Positions 44,613 through 56,399 of a DNA stretch of 64,000 nt are shown here, one piece after another. The DNA comes from Phoronis australis (taxonomy: Eukaryota > Phoronida > Phoronidae): positions 1 through 64,000 of the forward strand of contig NMRA01000090.1 in assembly GCA_002633005.1 (NCBI GenBank), in the 5' to 3' direction. The first letter of the stretch is position 1. Every line of letters starts with the position of its first letter. The notes under the pieces were generated by a model. It made no database searches, had not been told where the DNA came from, and saw nothing but the letters and a program-made list of their open reading frames with translations. The position numbers and the translations under genes were made by a program.

Positions 44613-46124
44613 CAATGACTTACAAAAAATGTTACACTGTCAATAGAACAGTTGACTCTCATAAAGACACACAGTAACAGTAAGCAGGTAAGTCCCCCAG
44701 AGTACTAGTATGTCGACACAGTCCATAAAATTCTGTTGACCCAATATCTAGGCTAAAGAAAGGAGTAATGTGTACACTATTACATAGTCATAGATGTCGT
44801 GGAACTCAGTCGATGTTTGTAGTGCAATCTTACCAGTGTGTGACACACATGCCTTTCAATCGGGGTCACTCTAATCCCAATCGAAAGTCAAGCTGTAGCC
44901 ATTCACAACAATCAATCTGACAACCCACTTGTCACGTACGTAGACTACGGAGTGGCGAGATAGCAAACCTTGCCAAATTTATGGCGTATCTATGTAAGCG
45001 TCCAGAGCTACATAATATCTTATTCAGTACTCCCATTTTCATGGGATATATCTGAGGTACGATCTAAGATATCGAAACAAGCTCTCATGCATGGGCCATG
45101 GCTATGATATTTCGGCTTTACAGTCTCACTGTAGGGAGGACAACGTTTTTTTACATTTTTTTACAATACCCATAAGTCATACATTTTTGAAAAGCCCTTG
45201 GTATGAGAAATGAAATGGTGCAAAAATCAGAAAAAATGGATGAACGGTTGACGAGAAAATGGCCGTTGAAACGCGACGATTATGCGTAAAATATCTGCCT
45301 TTTTACATAATTTCGTAAAAAATAAAAGAATATACATGTGCTGCATATAAATAGATTCGTCTCATTGAGAAGGTAACGATTTATAACACAAAATTGTCTT
45401 ATAGTTAACTTTGAAGTCTGAAATCGGGTAATTTACCGACGTGGGTTTTACATGGAGGCAGATATGGAGCACCGTGACCTACTTTTTGATTGTCCTCCCT
45501 ACTCACTGCATAACCAAATTCACAACACAATCTGGGTACTGGCAGTAGAATAATTGAATTTAGAAATTAGTGGTCCCTGATTTTGAGAACCAGACAAGCA
45601 ATAAGTAGCAGACATGTTTTTGGCGTGGATGAAACTGCTATGATCACCAATATTTTCGACCACAGCAATCTGGCTGGCCACTACTGCACTAGCACTGCAC
45701 TGCCTGACACTGAAAATTGATTCATCTGATCAGTCAGATCAGGACAGAAATTTAATTCTTAAATCATCAAATCAGCTGTTGATTAAGCACAAGAAACCAC
45801 GTTTGGCAGTTACGAGGATAAACTAGATATCTACTTACCTCACAGGCTGACGTAAATGTATGAAATGGATACTGAAAATGTGAACAGCTTAACGGTTTTG
45901 CGCTTAAACTCAGTTTCCGGTTAGCTGGTCAGCGACACCTGTTGAAGAAAAGTTAACTTACTGCCCTCAGCGGCCACTCCCGCGTGCCGAGAACAGTTTG
46001 AAAGATGGCAAATTCTGTGGAAAATGACACTGTTTGGAAATTAGAGAGTGTTTAACCAATGACTACAATTATTTGATGTGACGAAAACGACTCACGAGCG
46101 TAGAGCGAACAAAGACCGGCAGCG

Positions 46125-46143
46125 GGCGGGGCCCGGCCCCGCC
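46125..46143. repeat. GC-rich perfect hairpin
   Basis: GGCGGGGCC-C-GGCCCCGCC, a 9-bp stem with a one-base loop, in an otherwise AT-rich region. Confidence 0.6.
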
Positions 46144-46893
46144 GGGGGCCGCTGGGCTCCGGCTGGAATGAAATGTTTACATATTGCCACGGCAGTATAT
46201 ATTTTTCTGAATCATAGACGGATTTTTAATTTTCCTTTTTCAATTTGACTCTGAAATGGACCTACACTTTGACAACGCCGGACCGACGTTGGACCGACGT
46301 CGCGGCACTCAGCACAACCAGTGATTTCTCGCACCCGGCGTCGCACCCGCGTCGGCACAACGTCAAACGTACCCGACGCTAAGCCAGCGTTGGTTCCGAC
46401 GTCAAGACTGAACAATACTCAAAGAAGGACAAATAGGCTGACTTATGCACGGCAGTAAATATTTTTATGAATCACAGACGTATTTTTAATTTTCCTTTTT
46501 CAATTTGACGCTATAGTTAAATGGACCCACACTTTTTACACGACACGACGTTGGACCGACGTCGGACTCAGCACCACATATGATTTCTCGCACCGCGTCG
46601 CACCCGCGTCGGCCCAACGTCAAACATGCCCGACGCTGAGCCAACGTTGGTCCGACGTCAAGACTGAACAATACTCAAAGTAGGACAAATAGGTTGACTT
46701 ACACACTGTGACTATAAAAAAAAATAATATCGCAAGCGTCAAATTTACTTGGAAGTGCAAAACAGGCTTTTAAAGGCCGCATCTCGTAGACCGCCGACCA
46801 ACGTCGGACCAACGTCAAAAAACCGACCGCGACCAATCGACCTTGAGCCAACGAATGGCGACGTCGGCCCAACGTAGTGATGCTATCTGGGTA

Positions 46894-47883
46894 AGCATTG
46901 CAATGTCAATTGTCAATGACGTCGTAACGGTGGTAGGCTACTTGTCTAAACAAACGGTTGGTCAACAAAATGCCGGATTACAAGTACATTTTAAAATTCA
47001 ACTCATACCTGGTATCGTTAATCACCTGTAATGCATGGTGTTCTTACGTACACACGTAAATTCATCAAATGCTCACAGGAACGTCTCGATCGTCCACATA
47101 CCACTGGCTTCCCCTACAACCGGAAGTTTCCCTGGACTAAGTTAATGATCGGGGTACGAAAGGGTGAAAAACTTCTTACCTATCTTCTCATTTTATCTTT
47201 ATCCAGATATCAGTTTCACAACACTTTACTGTATCATATAAACGATAGGTATGAGATGTTAATATTTTATAAAATTACCAACTGCTTTTAACCGATCATT
47301 GTTTGTGTCTTGTCATTCATCCCTCATAATTTTTGAACTGTTCTAAAGCACTCGACAGCGGCATGTGAAGTCTTCACTGAATCATTCGGCATGAGCTGAC
47401 TCACACAAGTTAGTGCGAGGGAATCCGTGTTTTTCGAAATCGACAAATTTCAACAGAGCATGTTATGAACTGCCACTAAATTGACATAATCTGTAAAGAT
47501 TTGCATATCTACTTCTATGACGGTGCTGCATAATCTTGCTAAGTGACCGCAGGGAGAGTTCTTCATTCAAATCCACAAGACCAGGCACAAGCAGCAAGGC
47601 AGCGGGAGTAATTTTGTAGCCGTTCATAGGCTCGTAGTCTATTCACAGACGGGTTACGTATCTAGCTCTAGGCGCTACCAGTAAGACGTTTGGTTTAGGC
47701 CTACGTGGAGGAAATATTGCCTTATTGGTGAGTTCTTTTTGCTGTGCCTAAACTTTTGATTGAATTGATATAAATAAAGATTCTTCTTTCAATGTCGGCA
47801 ATTGATCGTGAACAAAATAAAAGTGAAAGCGTTCTGCAGTATAGACAATTGAATTACCACTATTTCTAGCTGGCCAGTTGAGA
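46894..47883. other. no recognised feature
   Basis: Unique-looking sequence between transposon ends. Short open frames carry no family signature and have no splice context. Confidence 0.45.
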
Positions 47884-48067
47884 CCAGGGGCGGATCCAGG
47901 ACTTTAAGTTGGGGGAGGGGGGTGTGGGGGCAGCTCAGAGTATTACTAATACTCTGAGCTGCCTGTCAGGCATTCACACCCCTGAATTGTCAAATGAAAT
48001 CTGGGGGAATTTGGTGGGGGGAGGGTGCCCCCTTGGCCAGTTGGCCTCCCCTTAAATCCGTCACTGG
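47884..48067. mobile_element. small MITE with a 17-bp perfect hairpin
   Basis: Imperfect ends CCAGGGGCGGATCCAGGACTT and AAATCCGTCACTGG (inverse CCAGTGACGGATTT), a G-rich left half, and an internal hairpin at 47929-47963, GGCAGCTCAGAGTATTA-C then its exact inverse. The ends look like the common 'ggcggatccagg' MITEs of invertebrates. Confidence 0.6.
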
Positions 48068-48069
48068 AT

Positions 48070-48610
48070 ATAGGAGCTTCATATGCTGGAAGCTTCTCGG
48101 CAAATTATGCCTGACACTGATTAAAACTTTAAAGTCACATTGTTATAACTACCTTTTGTGCACAGAGGCCGGGGCACCTTAGGAGGCCGTTGATGTTTTT
48201 TTAGGTCCTTCCAACTCGAACAAATTGTCCAGTTTCTTCGAGCAGTCCTTCGTTCAGTTCACTAAATCATGAACTGCCCATTTTTAACACTGCGCGTGAC
48301 AGGTGGTTTGACGTTATATGCCCTGGCCTGAGTTTCTGATTTTGGGAATTCACCGAAGGACGGCTCAAAGACTGAAAAAGTTTGATTACGGGAGTATTTG
48401 CTGGAGTTGGAAGGAAGTTAAGACATCGAGGGCCTCTTAAGGTGTCCCTCTATGCGCAAAAGGTAACAACACGACTTTGATGTTTTAATCTTTGGCAGAC
48501 ATAATTCGCCTACAACTACAAGCTTCCGGCTCCTAAAGGAGCTTCTCCGTCTCTACTGGCTAGCTAGAGAAGGTGGTCACTGTGTATCTGCAGTAGAGCA
48601 TCGGAGCGTG
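48070..48610. mobile_element. foldback element with about 150-bp arms
   Basis: The left arm (GAAGCTTCTCGGCAAATTAT, TGATTAAAACTTTAAAGTCA, ACCTTTTGTGCACAGAGG, CACCTTAGGAGGCC) and the right arm, its imperfect inverse, flank a spacer of about 150 bp. One arm of the family also lies at 25265-25415. Confidence 0.7.
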
Positions 48611-50524
48611 GTTGGTATCTGTTAGAACCCCAAGTATCAGAGCATTATACCGTGTACTAAGTAAGTAGCCTAATAAGGGAATACTGTGCATGCTACACTG
48701 AGATAAATGACGCTATTAGAATTGCCAGGTCGCATTTTGCGATCTAGCTAGAATCCCAGGTCGCATTTCCAAAATCCAGCGCGCATTCATAAATACCAGG
48801 TTGCAAAATTTTCCCGCCATTTTTACGCGCCAAAACTGATTTTAGATCAATGAGAAAATATTTAGATGCTCTTACCTGCAGCATTAAATACTCACAAATT
48901 TCAGATCCCAAAACTGACTTCGTTCATGCAGGTACGGCATTACTGTACTTCATGACCGCCATTGAAAGTCTCTAGAGCGCAAGGCAAGTTGCCGACGTGA
49001 AAGTTGAATTAGTGCTCTCTAACTAACACGTACATTCGAGTAGATAAGTTTGCGATGTGTAAAGGGAGAAAATGCCCGTTGAAAAAGTATCCGGGATTTT
49101 GCTAGGCCTGACCTGCTACTGGCTGTCATGAAAGTCGTTAAAGATTCAAACTAACTTCGAGGGCAAATTCCCTCCGCTTTTTGTTCGCAGCCCAAATTTT
49201 GCAACTTAACTCATGTTTGAAAAACATCTGTCGAAAAAAATCCATGAAACGATGCCCTAACCGAATAAAAAATTCAGTGCAAATTTCACAACAAAAATGT
49301 GGTACTTATGCTGTTTACGTACTCAACAACTAAATTCCATGAAGTGAATAGCCTCCAAATAATTCCTCACTCCCTCCGTGCGGGTTTCCATCAAGTAATG
49401 GCAAGTTTGCTCCTCAATTCCTTCCAAGTACGGGAATAATAGGTCAGTCACAAAACGACATGCATGTCACAAGTGTTAACTTTTTTTCTGAGGTTTAAAA
49501 CAAAGCCGGGATTTGGTTTTTACATATTGAGAAAAGACGTTTTTTGAAAACGGAATTTGTTGTGTAAAATGAGACTGACACACCATATAGGCTGCTTGTC
49601 AATTTTAAACCACGCGTGGTCTTTTGTAGTGCGCTGTGATGGGTGCTAGCCTGAACTGAAGGCGCTTAATTGGAAATTCTCAAAAGTTGAAGGGAAACGC
49701 TTAGTAGATCAGTGAGCGCTTATTGTGAAACGCTTCAAAGGTAGGGAGTAGGCTTGTGCGTTAGCAAAGTCGTTAACCTGAGTGTTTGCGGTAATAAGGT
49801 ATTAAAAGACTACAATGGTAGGAAACATTATAATAATACGATTTTGCGAGGCAAACTCCATTTAGTTGGGGTGACTTTCTGGATATCGTTACCACTTACA
49901 ATGTACCCTTTTTAGCCACCCAGAATAAGTTTGTTTTAATTGTCCGCTTCAGCCGGAACATGATTGTTTCTATTGGAGTCTGAACATTTTTACAGCAGTG
50001 GTGGTCCGAGGAGTGAAAAGTTGTCGGAGNGGGGGGGGGGGCTGAGGGGAGGTGTATGAAGAGAAGAATAAAAAGTTCGCTAACCACAATTTCGCATCTA
50101 GCACCCCTTGCAATACCTGGCTACGGGCATATAAGGTTTAGAGAACATTGACCTCGAGAAACATCGGAACTGGAAAATATCAGTTCTGGGTTATATCCGT
50201 CCCTTGGAATATCATATCATCAGGTCTTTTATAACCGCCGGGAATCTATGAGTTCATTTTCAAATAAACCATTGGCACCCAGGTGCTTAACAGAGCCAAG
50301 CCGCTATACTCTTTCATTTAGGACTTCCGCTGTTCTCTTTTGATGTGCAGCTTTGAACTGGTGCGCACGTGTGAGTTCACGCACTTGAATCGCTGGAATA
50401 GGCCTACACTTTAAGTTGGCAACAACGTGTGAAAGACAAATCATATTTCGCATACATAGTCCCAGAAACAAGTAATGGGGTTTCAGGATTTTTTGGCAAC
50501 TGAAAGTAAAGATTTGATCGTCGT

Positions 50525-51168
50525 TTGGGGACTAACAGGGTTGTCATTTCACTTTGGCTGTCTTATGGGATAAAAACGAGGCGCACATCTCTAAGTCACG
50601 ACTGTCTGCCGGGACCGCTTGCACGCTAACAACGGGACCGATCAGTGCCGCACTGCGATATCAGGAATATTGCCGTGGATATTTGGAACATATAATAACC
50701 ACATCTTAAACGAAAAACAAACATATTTGTTCACCACAAAGTTTGATAAGTTGATTGCTTAAGAATTAATAGAAACACCGCTGTTTAGTGAGATTTTATT
50801 ACGTGTTATGTGGCCCGAAACTTTCTTCGTCAAATCCGGAAATTTTCAAAAGTGGCCGAAAATGAAATGCGTCAAAGATTGATTCTGCATATCCCATGTT
50901 CACGCAACTTGCTTACATGTCATCAGGAGGTGTGTTCTCAGTTAGTGTTCATTTGAACTTGGATTTGCAACAACCAAATAATGGTCAGATTAACAAGAGT
51001 TGCTTTATATTTGCCAGGTATCTGCCAAGAAGTGTAAAAACTCAGCTCACATTCGTTGGAAATTCCAGGTCGCATTTTGCGACTTGATATGAGCTGACAA
51101 AAATCTGAGCTCGCATTTCCAGATTTCAGGTCGCAAATGCGACCTTCAGCTCGTTATGTCGAGCCCTG
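50525..51168 (+). repeat. dispersed repeat, plus copy, with CAGGGCTCGA-type end
   Basis: Matches the inverted copy at 60816-61460 over several hundred bp, e.g. CAGATTAACAAGAGTTGCTT here against CGGATTCACATGAGTTGCTT on the minus strand there. Its right end reads, inverted, CAGGGCTCGACATAACGAG, then repeats of AGGTCGCATTTGCGACCT; CAGGG ends are typical of hAT elements. A partial relative lies at 48715-48810. Confidence 0.55.
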
Positions 51169-51889
51169 CCTAAAAATCGGGGGTGGGCGGTTAACCGAAC
51201 ATGGGCACTTATTACGACAGACAACTGCCCTGGGCAGTTAATCGTACCTCGTGATCTAAGTCCCCACACAACACACGTACTCGAAACGTGTAGCACTTTT
51301 CAAAGAGCTTTATCGTCACGTCGCCAAATGACGGTAAAAACTTCATAACAGCGGATGATCCCAACAAAGGTTCTGTTGCCATCAGATTAGTCATTCACAA
51401 TTCAATCAAAAAAAAATACTGAGTAATAGACCTGTGCCATCATGCGGTCTTGTTAGTTTGTTATAACCGTAGTGCGCAGACGACCAGTGACGACGCAGTG
51501 CTCCACTTGGATTGCAAGCGGTGACACTGCAAAAGTGCGCGTGTGCAAACTTCACATGTTGCAGAGGTCACAGCTGACATCAAGGTTATAGTCCCGTGCT
51601 AGCTTTCAAGTTTTCAGGTTCTGAGTCAGATGCAGTTTTAAAATTATTAAAGTTTGAAAAACTAATTCAAGTGTTTTTTGTGTTTGAGACGTTTATAGTC
51701 GACACTCCGTGACTCTATAACATTTTCACTTCCTGTTGCGCGAAACATGCTCAGCAAAGAAGTAAGACAAGAATCGGGAGGGATAAGGGGACGTGAGCCA
51801 GTTGTCAATCAACAAGAAAAGTTCGAACCACGGCATGAATATGTGATAAAACGTCATAAAACAGTGATGTTTCAATTAATTTTTAAATG

Positions 51890-52050
51890 ACCACCTTACC
51901 CAACTTTGTTGTGGAAAACACATTTATTTTACATGCAAGATGTCCAGATTATATCCTATTATAATATCACCTACACTATTGCACTGCGTCACTGGTCGGC
52001 CCCGGCAGGCAATCTTGACTTGGGAACAGGACAGCGTTTTCCTGTTCAGT
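51890..52050 (-). repeat. partial copy of the dispersed 50.5/61-kb repeat
   Basis: CCCAACTTTGTTGTGGAAAA, GCACTGCGTCACTGGTCGG and TCTTGACTTGGGAACAGG align with 61215-61370. Confidence 0.5.
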
Positions 52051-52287
52051 GACTTTACCAGAGGAAGGGGGTTCTGAGCGTGTGATAACATCTAGCTTCT
52101 TTGTTAGCTGCCAAGCACAGTCTTTTGTCTGTTATGAAAGCAGGCACTCCAGTTATCTACCAGGCTTATTATAGACCACATATGAACACTGTCAAACCCG
52201 CCAGAGGAAATTGATACATTCTGAAAGAATAGATTATCGTAACTTCGGTTGCAGTTGGGCAATTTTGGCGATTCCAAAACTAAACAG

Positions 52288-53694
52288 TATTCTTCCATGA
52301 AATACAGACAAGAGAACCTAGATCTTTTTTTAGGCTTGTGATTTTTTTGAGTTCTAAACACACAAAACGCTTGTTATCCCGGCCAGTGGCTCGGAACCAG
52401 ATCAGGCTCGTCGCGGCCGGACTGACTCGTTATCCTAGCCAGTGTCTCGGAACCTGGTCAGGGACTGGCACGAACATATTAACCAGCTTGAGTTGGAAAC
52501 TAAACCTCCAGTCACGAAAAGATTGTAATAGTCAGTGCTGTAGTGATAAACGTAGAGGTAAGTATGCGCCGAAAGCCCACTGTATCACCTTGAGCACTGA
52601 ACGTAACTTACGGTGCATAGCCGCTACCTTCAAATGCCAAAAGGTGGTTGCCTGGGCCTACGTGCGTGTACGCCCCACTACAACACTGATAACAGTGAGC
52701 CAAAGAAATAATGTGCACGTAATTATTTACATGAATTAGCCACGAAACTGAAAATCTACGGGGGGCCGCGAAGTCGGGCTCCTCTTCCACAGACCGTCAT
52801 GGCAAAGGTTGTAGGTTATTTGAATAGTGTATTTGTATTTCTAAATAAAGATTCCCCTAACATGTGCCATAGCATTTAAAATCAAGTAATTGTTTCACAA
52901 CAACTTTCCGTCAGCAAACACTGAATTAGCATGTGCTCACACGGCCTCGATGCCCGGTCAATTACCTTCATTGCCGGCATCAAAAGCGGGTAACACAGTG
53001 GTTTATTCATTGCTGGCTTCTCAACATTTGCACTCACAAATACTGCGAAGGCATTACAAATTGTATCTAATGAAACAGACTTTGTTTCAGTTTTATATAA
53101 GCATTGGTTAGGATGAGAATAATTAATTTTGAAACAACGCAGAATACATGGCAACTCATCCGGCGCCAATCCCGACTTGGTGAAGGGCTCATCCAACGAA
53201 GACTTCACGGGTTGGATCATTAGGTTTCACAGGCTATCTGTTCGAACCGGAATACACTGATCAAGAAATACTAGAGAGGCACCGTGAACATGCACAGACA
53301 ACGGAAGGTATGGATAGTTCTTTGGTAAGCCAGAATTCTTCAGAGAAATCACTGTCGACGAAATACCGGCCACAGACACGGAGATGTTTCACGGCCTCAT
53401 ACTTGCTATTAACAGCATACCTTCCTAAGCATTTCGGACTCGAGGAAGTCGAAAAAACGACATACCCGCTTTCTTCGCAGCTTCATAGTTCGGACAAGCG
53501 GGAACAATTCACCGCAATGTAGCGTATTAACTCTGCAGACGAACCACTGACGACGCTGCATCGTTTCTCACCTTCCTCACAGGTTAACGCAACACCTCTC
53601 GGCAAGGTGAGGTCGACCGTGTAGGTGGCAATGTGGATATATACCGATTAAGACAGTAAAAAAGACAAATTAAATCGGGTGGCATTCTGCTTTA
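52288..53694 (-). mobile_element. P-like transposon copy 3 (reversed, 3'-truncated)
   Basis: On the minus strand it starts at the degenerate TIR near 53694 (inverse GGGTGGCATTCTGCTTTA) and follows copies 1 and 2 until homology ends at 52288 after TTTCATGGAAGAAT. Its THAP fragment preserves CPNYEAAKKAGMSFFRLPR, showing the FxxxPR block lost in copy 1. Later parts contain VCGRYF, where the zinc His of the finger is lost. An internal unit of about 50 bp (GGCCAGTGGCTCGGAACC...) is duplicated, as in copy 2. Confidence 0.75.
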
Positions 53695-54148
53695 TGATCA
53701 TGTTTTGAATAAATATCCACATTTCAACGAGAGCATCTTCCGTGGAATCGTTCCAAGCCATAGACATCACATTGTGATGATGTCTATGGTCCAAACATTT
53801 GCCATTTTGTTGTGTTTTAGTGTAAAATTTGGCCATGTGACCATCACGTGGTTGTTAAAAGGTCACCACTAGTTGCAGTGAGGTGTAGAGCGGGGTAAAC
53901 CAGTGAAACTGAGTGGAATTCGTAGCGAGAAAGTAGAACATGTGCAACTGACGGCAACCGAGCGTTCAGCTGTACGCTGCCAGTGGTAAGGCCAGTGGTA
54001 AGAAGACGCACATTGGCCAAGCTTGCAAAATGATCAGTTTCTGTCCCATGCTCTCAGCTGTCGGTAACCTGTTTACATCTGGTTGCGTTCAGTTTTAAGA
54101 CCGATATAAGCTAGGCTTGATATTGATGGCTGTAAGTTGTAGTATTGC

Positions 54149-54232
54149 AGAGATCACTCTATCCGGGAATTGAACCAGCGACTTCGTTAAAACGGGTAAA
54201 CATGATAACCATTTGGCTAAATTATAGGTTAT
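54149..54232 (-). repeat. tRNA-derived SINE head
   Basis: On the minus strand TAGCCAAATGGTTATC (A-box-like) and GGTTCAATTCCC (B-box-like). A downstream body (GAGGCTCATA, GAAGCATGTCTATAAC in plus orientation) is shared with the copy at 56191. It ends close to the left TIR of P-like copy 2. Confidence 0.6.
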
Positions 54233-54344
54233 ATACTCATTAGTGAATGGCTAACAGAGGCTCATATCCGATGTATGATTCATCAGAAGCATGTCTATAA
54301 CATCATCCCTTTCCTACAGAGCAGGCACTCAACCAGTGAAAACC

Positions 54345-56028
54345 TTAAAGGAGAATGCCACCCAATTTAATTAGTCTTTTTTGCCGTCGTAATCGTTCTA
54401 TATCCACATTGCCTCACATGTGGTCGATCTTACCTTGCCGAGAACCTCTTGGCAAGGTAAGTTGTGTCGCGTTAACCTGTGAGGAAGGTGAGAAATGACG
54501 CAGTGACATCAGTGGTTCATTTGCAAAGTGAATGCCGCTATGTTGCGGTACATCGTTCCCGCTTGTCCGAACTATGCAGCTGCGATAAAAAGCGGGTATA
54601 CTGTTTTTTTTTTTTTGACTTCCTCGAGAATTTGAAATGCCTAGGAAGTGGCTCGCGGTAGTGAAGAATGAAAAGTACGCTGTAAATAGCAGGTATGAGG
54701 CCATGAAACATCTCCGTGTCTGTGACCTGTAGCCGTCGACAATGCCCGACGAATGCTGGCTTACCAAATAACTATCCATACGCTCCATTGTCTGAGCTTG
54801 TTCACGGCGCCTCTCTAGTATTTCACTGTATTCCGGTTCGAACTGATAGCCTGTGAAACTTAACAATCCACCTGCGAAGTCTTCGTTCGGATGAGCTCTC
54901 GTCTAAGTCGGGATTACGAGTTGCCATGTTGACGTTTATTACTGAGCGTTCTGTTTCAAAATAAATTATTCTCATCCTAACCAATACCTTTTTGGTATAT
55001 CAAACTGAAACAAAGTTTGTCTCATTAGATGCACTTGTAATGCCTATGGAGTGCCTGTGAGTGCAAATGATTTGAGAAGCCAGCAATGAATAAATCACTG
55101 CGTTACTGGCTTTAGGTGCAATAAAACTAGCTGACGGGACACCGAGGCCATGTGAGCGCATGCTAATTCAGTGTTTGCTGACAGAAACTGTTGCGAAACA
55201 ACTTGATTTTCTATCCCACGGCCAGGTGTAAGGGGAATATTTATTTACATTTACATTTACATTATTCAAATAATGATTGTCAAAAATTGTACAACTTCTG
55301 CCCTGACGGTTCCTTGGCCAAAGCGGAACCTGAATTCGCGGCCCCTGATGAGTAAGTAGATTTGCAGTTTGATGGCTAATTCACCAACATAATCACATGC
55401 ACATTACTTCTTTAGCTCACTAGTAAAGTATTTTGTTGACTGGAAGTTGCCGCGACGACCCTGATCGGTTTCCGAGCCACTGGCTGCGATAACGAGTCAG
55501 TCCGGCCGCGACGGGCCTGATCGGGCTCCGAGCATCTTAATCCAGGATAACAGCGTTTTGTGTGTTTAGAACTCAAAAAATCACAAGTCTAAACAACACA
55601 GATCTAGGTTCTTCTGTCTGTATCTCACGAAAAAATACTTCGAATTTATCTCCTAACAGACTCCAAACTCCTGTTACGGGTAATATTGGCATGCCGAACT
55701 TTGTAGGCTATGGTGTGTCCAAATACCAATGAATCCGTAACAGCGAAATAAAACAACACGTTTTTATGACAACTTGATGTATTTTTAAAGGGAAGTTTGA
55801 TGATTTATTGCTGTTAAACGATGAATTCAAGTGATAAGCTGACACCAGTAACCAGTGTTGTGAACTGCTGAACAGACTGCGTGTGAAACCAATTACGTCA
55901 TTGGATAATTTCAATACCTCCGTCTGCCGTCAAGTGTCAGATAACGCAGCCGTAGGTCTGTTATCGAGAACTACTCGTTCTAAATTGATACAAATTAGGT
56001 TGTTTTTTTGGGTGGCATGCTCCTTTAA
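54345..56028 (+). mobile_element. P-like transposon copy 2 (full length)
   Basis: 1,684 bp. The ends TTAAAGGAGAATGCCACCC and GGGTGGCATGCTCCTTTAA are inverses with one mismatch in 19. The THAP region is recognisable (PRKWLAVVKNEKYAVNSRYE, HLRVCD) but interrupted by a T-run at 54603-54617 and stops. A direct duplication of about 50 bp lies at 55445-55550. It faces copy 3 head to head across about 650 bp. Confidence 0.8.
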
Positions 56029-56190
56029 CCAGATTGTCTCTCTCACAAGGTTGTCTGTCGTACAGGGCCTCCAATCTTGGAGTTTATACCACCACTACAC
56101 GATGCATGCTATCTGAGGTCAGCGAGTGCTAGCCAACAGAGCTTCATTGGCATATCATCTTATTGTCAGCTATGCCAATTGTAGTAATTG

Positions 56191-56283
56191 GTGAGATCGC
56201 TTGACCCAGGAGTTGAACCAGCGACCTCGATAAAACTGCCAGCAACGGTGCTAACCAATGCCATTCGCCTAATAGGGAGTTGC
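56191..56283 (-). repeat. tRNA-derived SINE head, second copy
   Basis: Minus strand: TAGGCGAATGGCATTGGTTAGC (A-box region) and GGTTCAACTCC (B box). It has the same GAGGCTCATA...GAAGCATGTCTATAAC body as the 54149 copy and lies just past the right TIR of P-like copy 2. Confidence 0.65.
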
Positions 56284-56399
56284 AAATTAGTGAGCACTTG
56301 CAGAGGCTCATATGATTCACTGGAAGCATGTCTATAACACTGTGATTGGCTGTTACTTGACCTTCAATCGGGGTCATTCATTGTCTAATTTGTCGCATG

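Larger units (their letters stand above)
38630..46893. mobile_element. probable 8.3-kb TIR transposon with CCAACGTCGG subterminal repeats
   Basis: The left end TACCCAGATAGCAT and right end ATGCTATCTGGGTA are perfect inverses. Just inside both ends are dense repeats of CCAACGTCGG/CCGACGTTGG (38650-39080 and 46260-46880), with two about 263-bp direct repeats at 46184-46446 and 46447-46710. A TA flanks both ends if the TIR starts CCCAGATAGC. The interior hosts a small MITE, a 2.2-kb TIR element and degenerate minus-strand exons. It could instead be two truncated relatives, each contributing one end. Confidence 0.55.

Noticed and set aside
46012-46062. Plus-strand start with a good Kozak context (AAGATGGC; MANSVENDTVWKLESV)
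   Set aside because: Only 16 codons before a stop, no downstream donor in phase, and inside the transposon complex.
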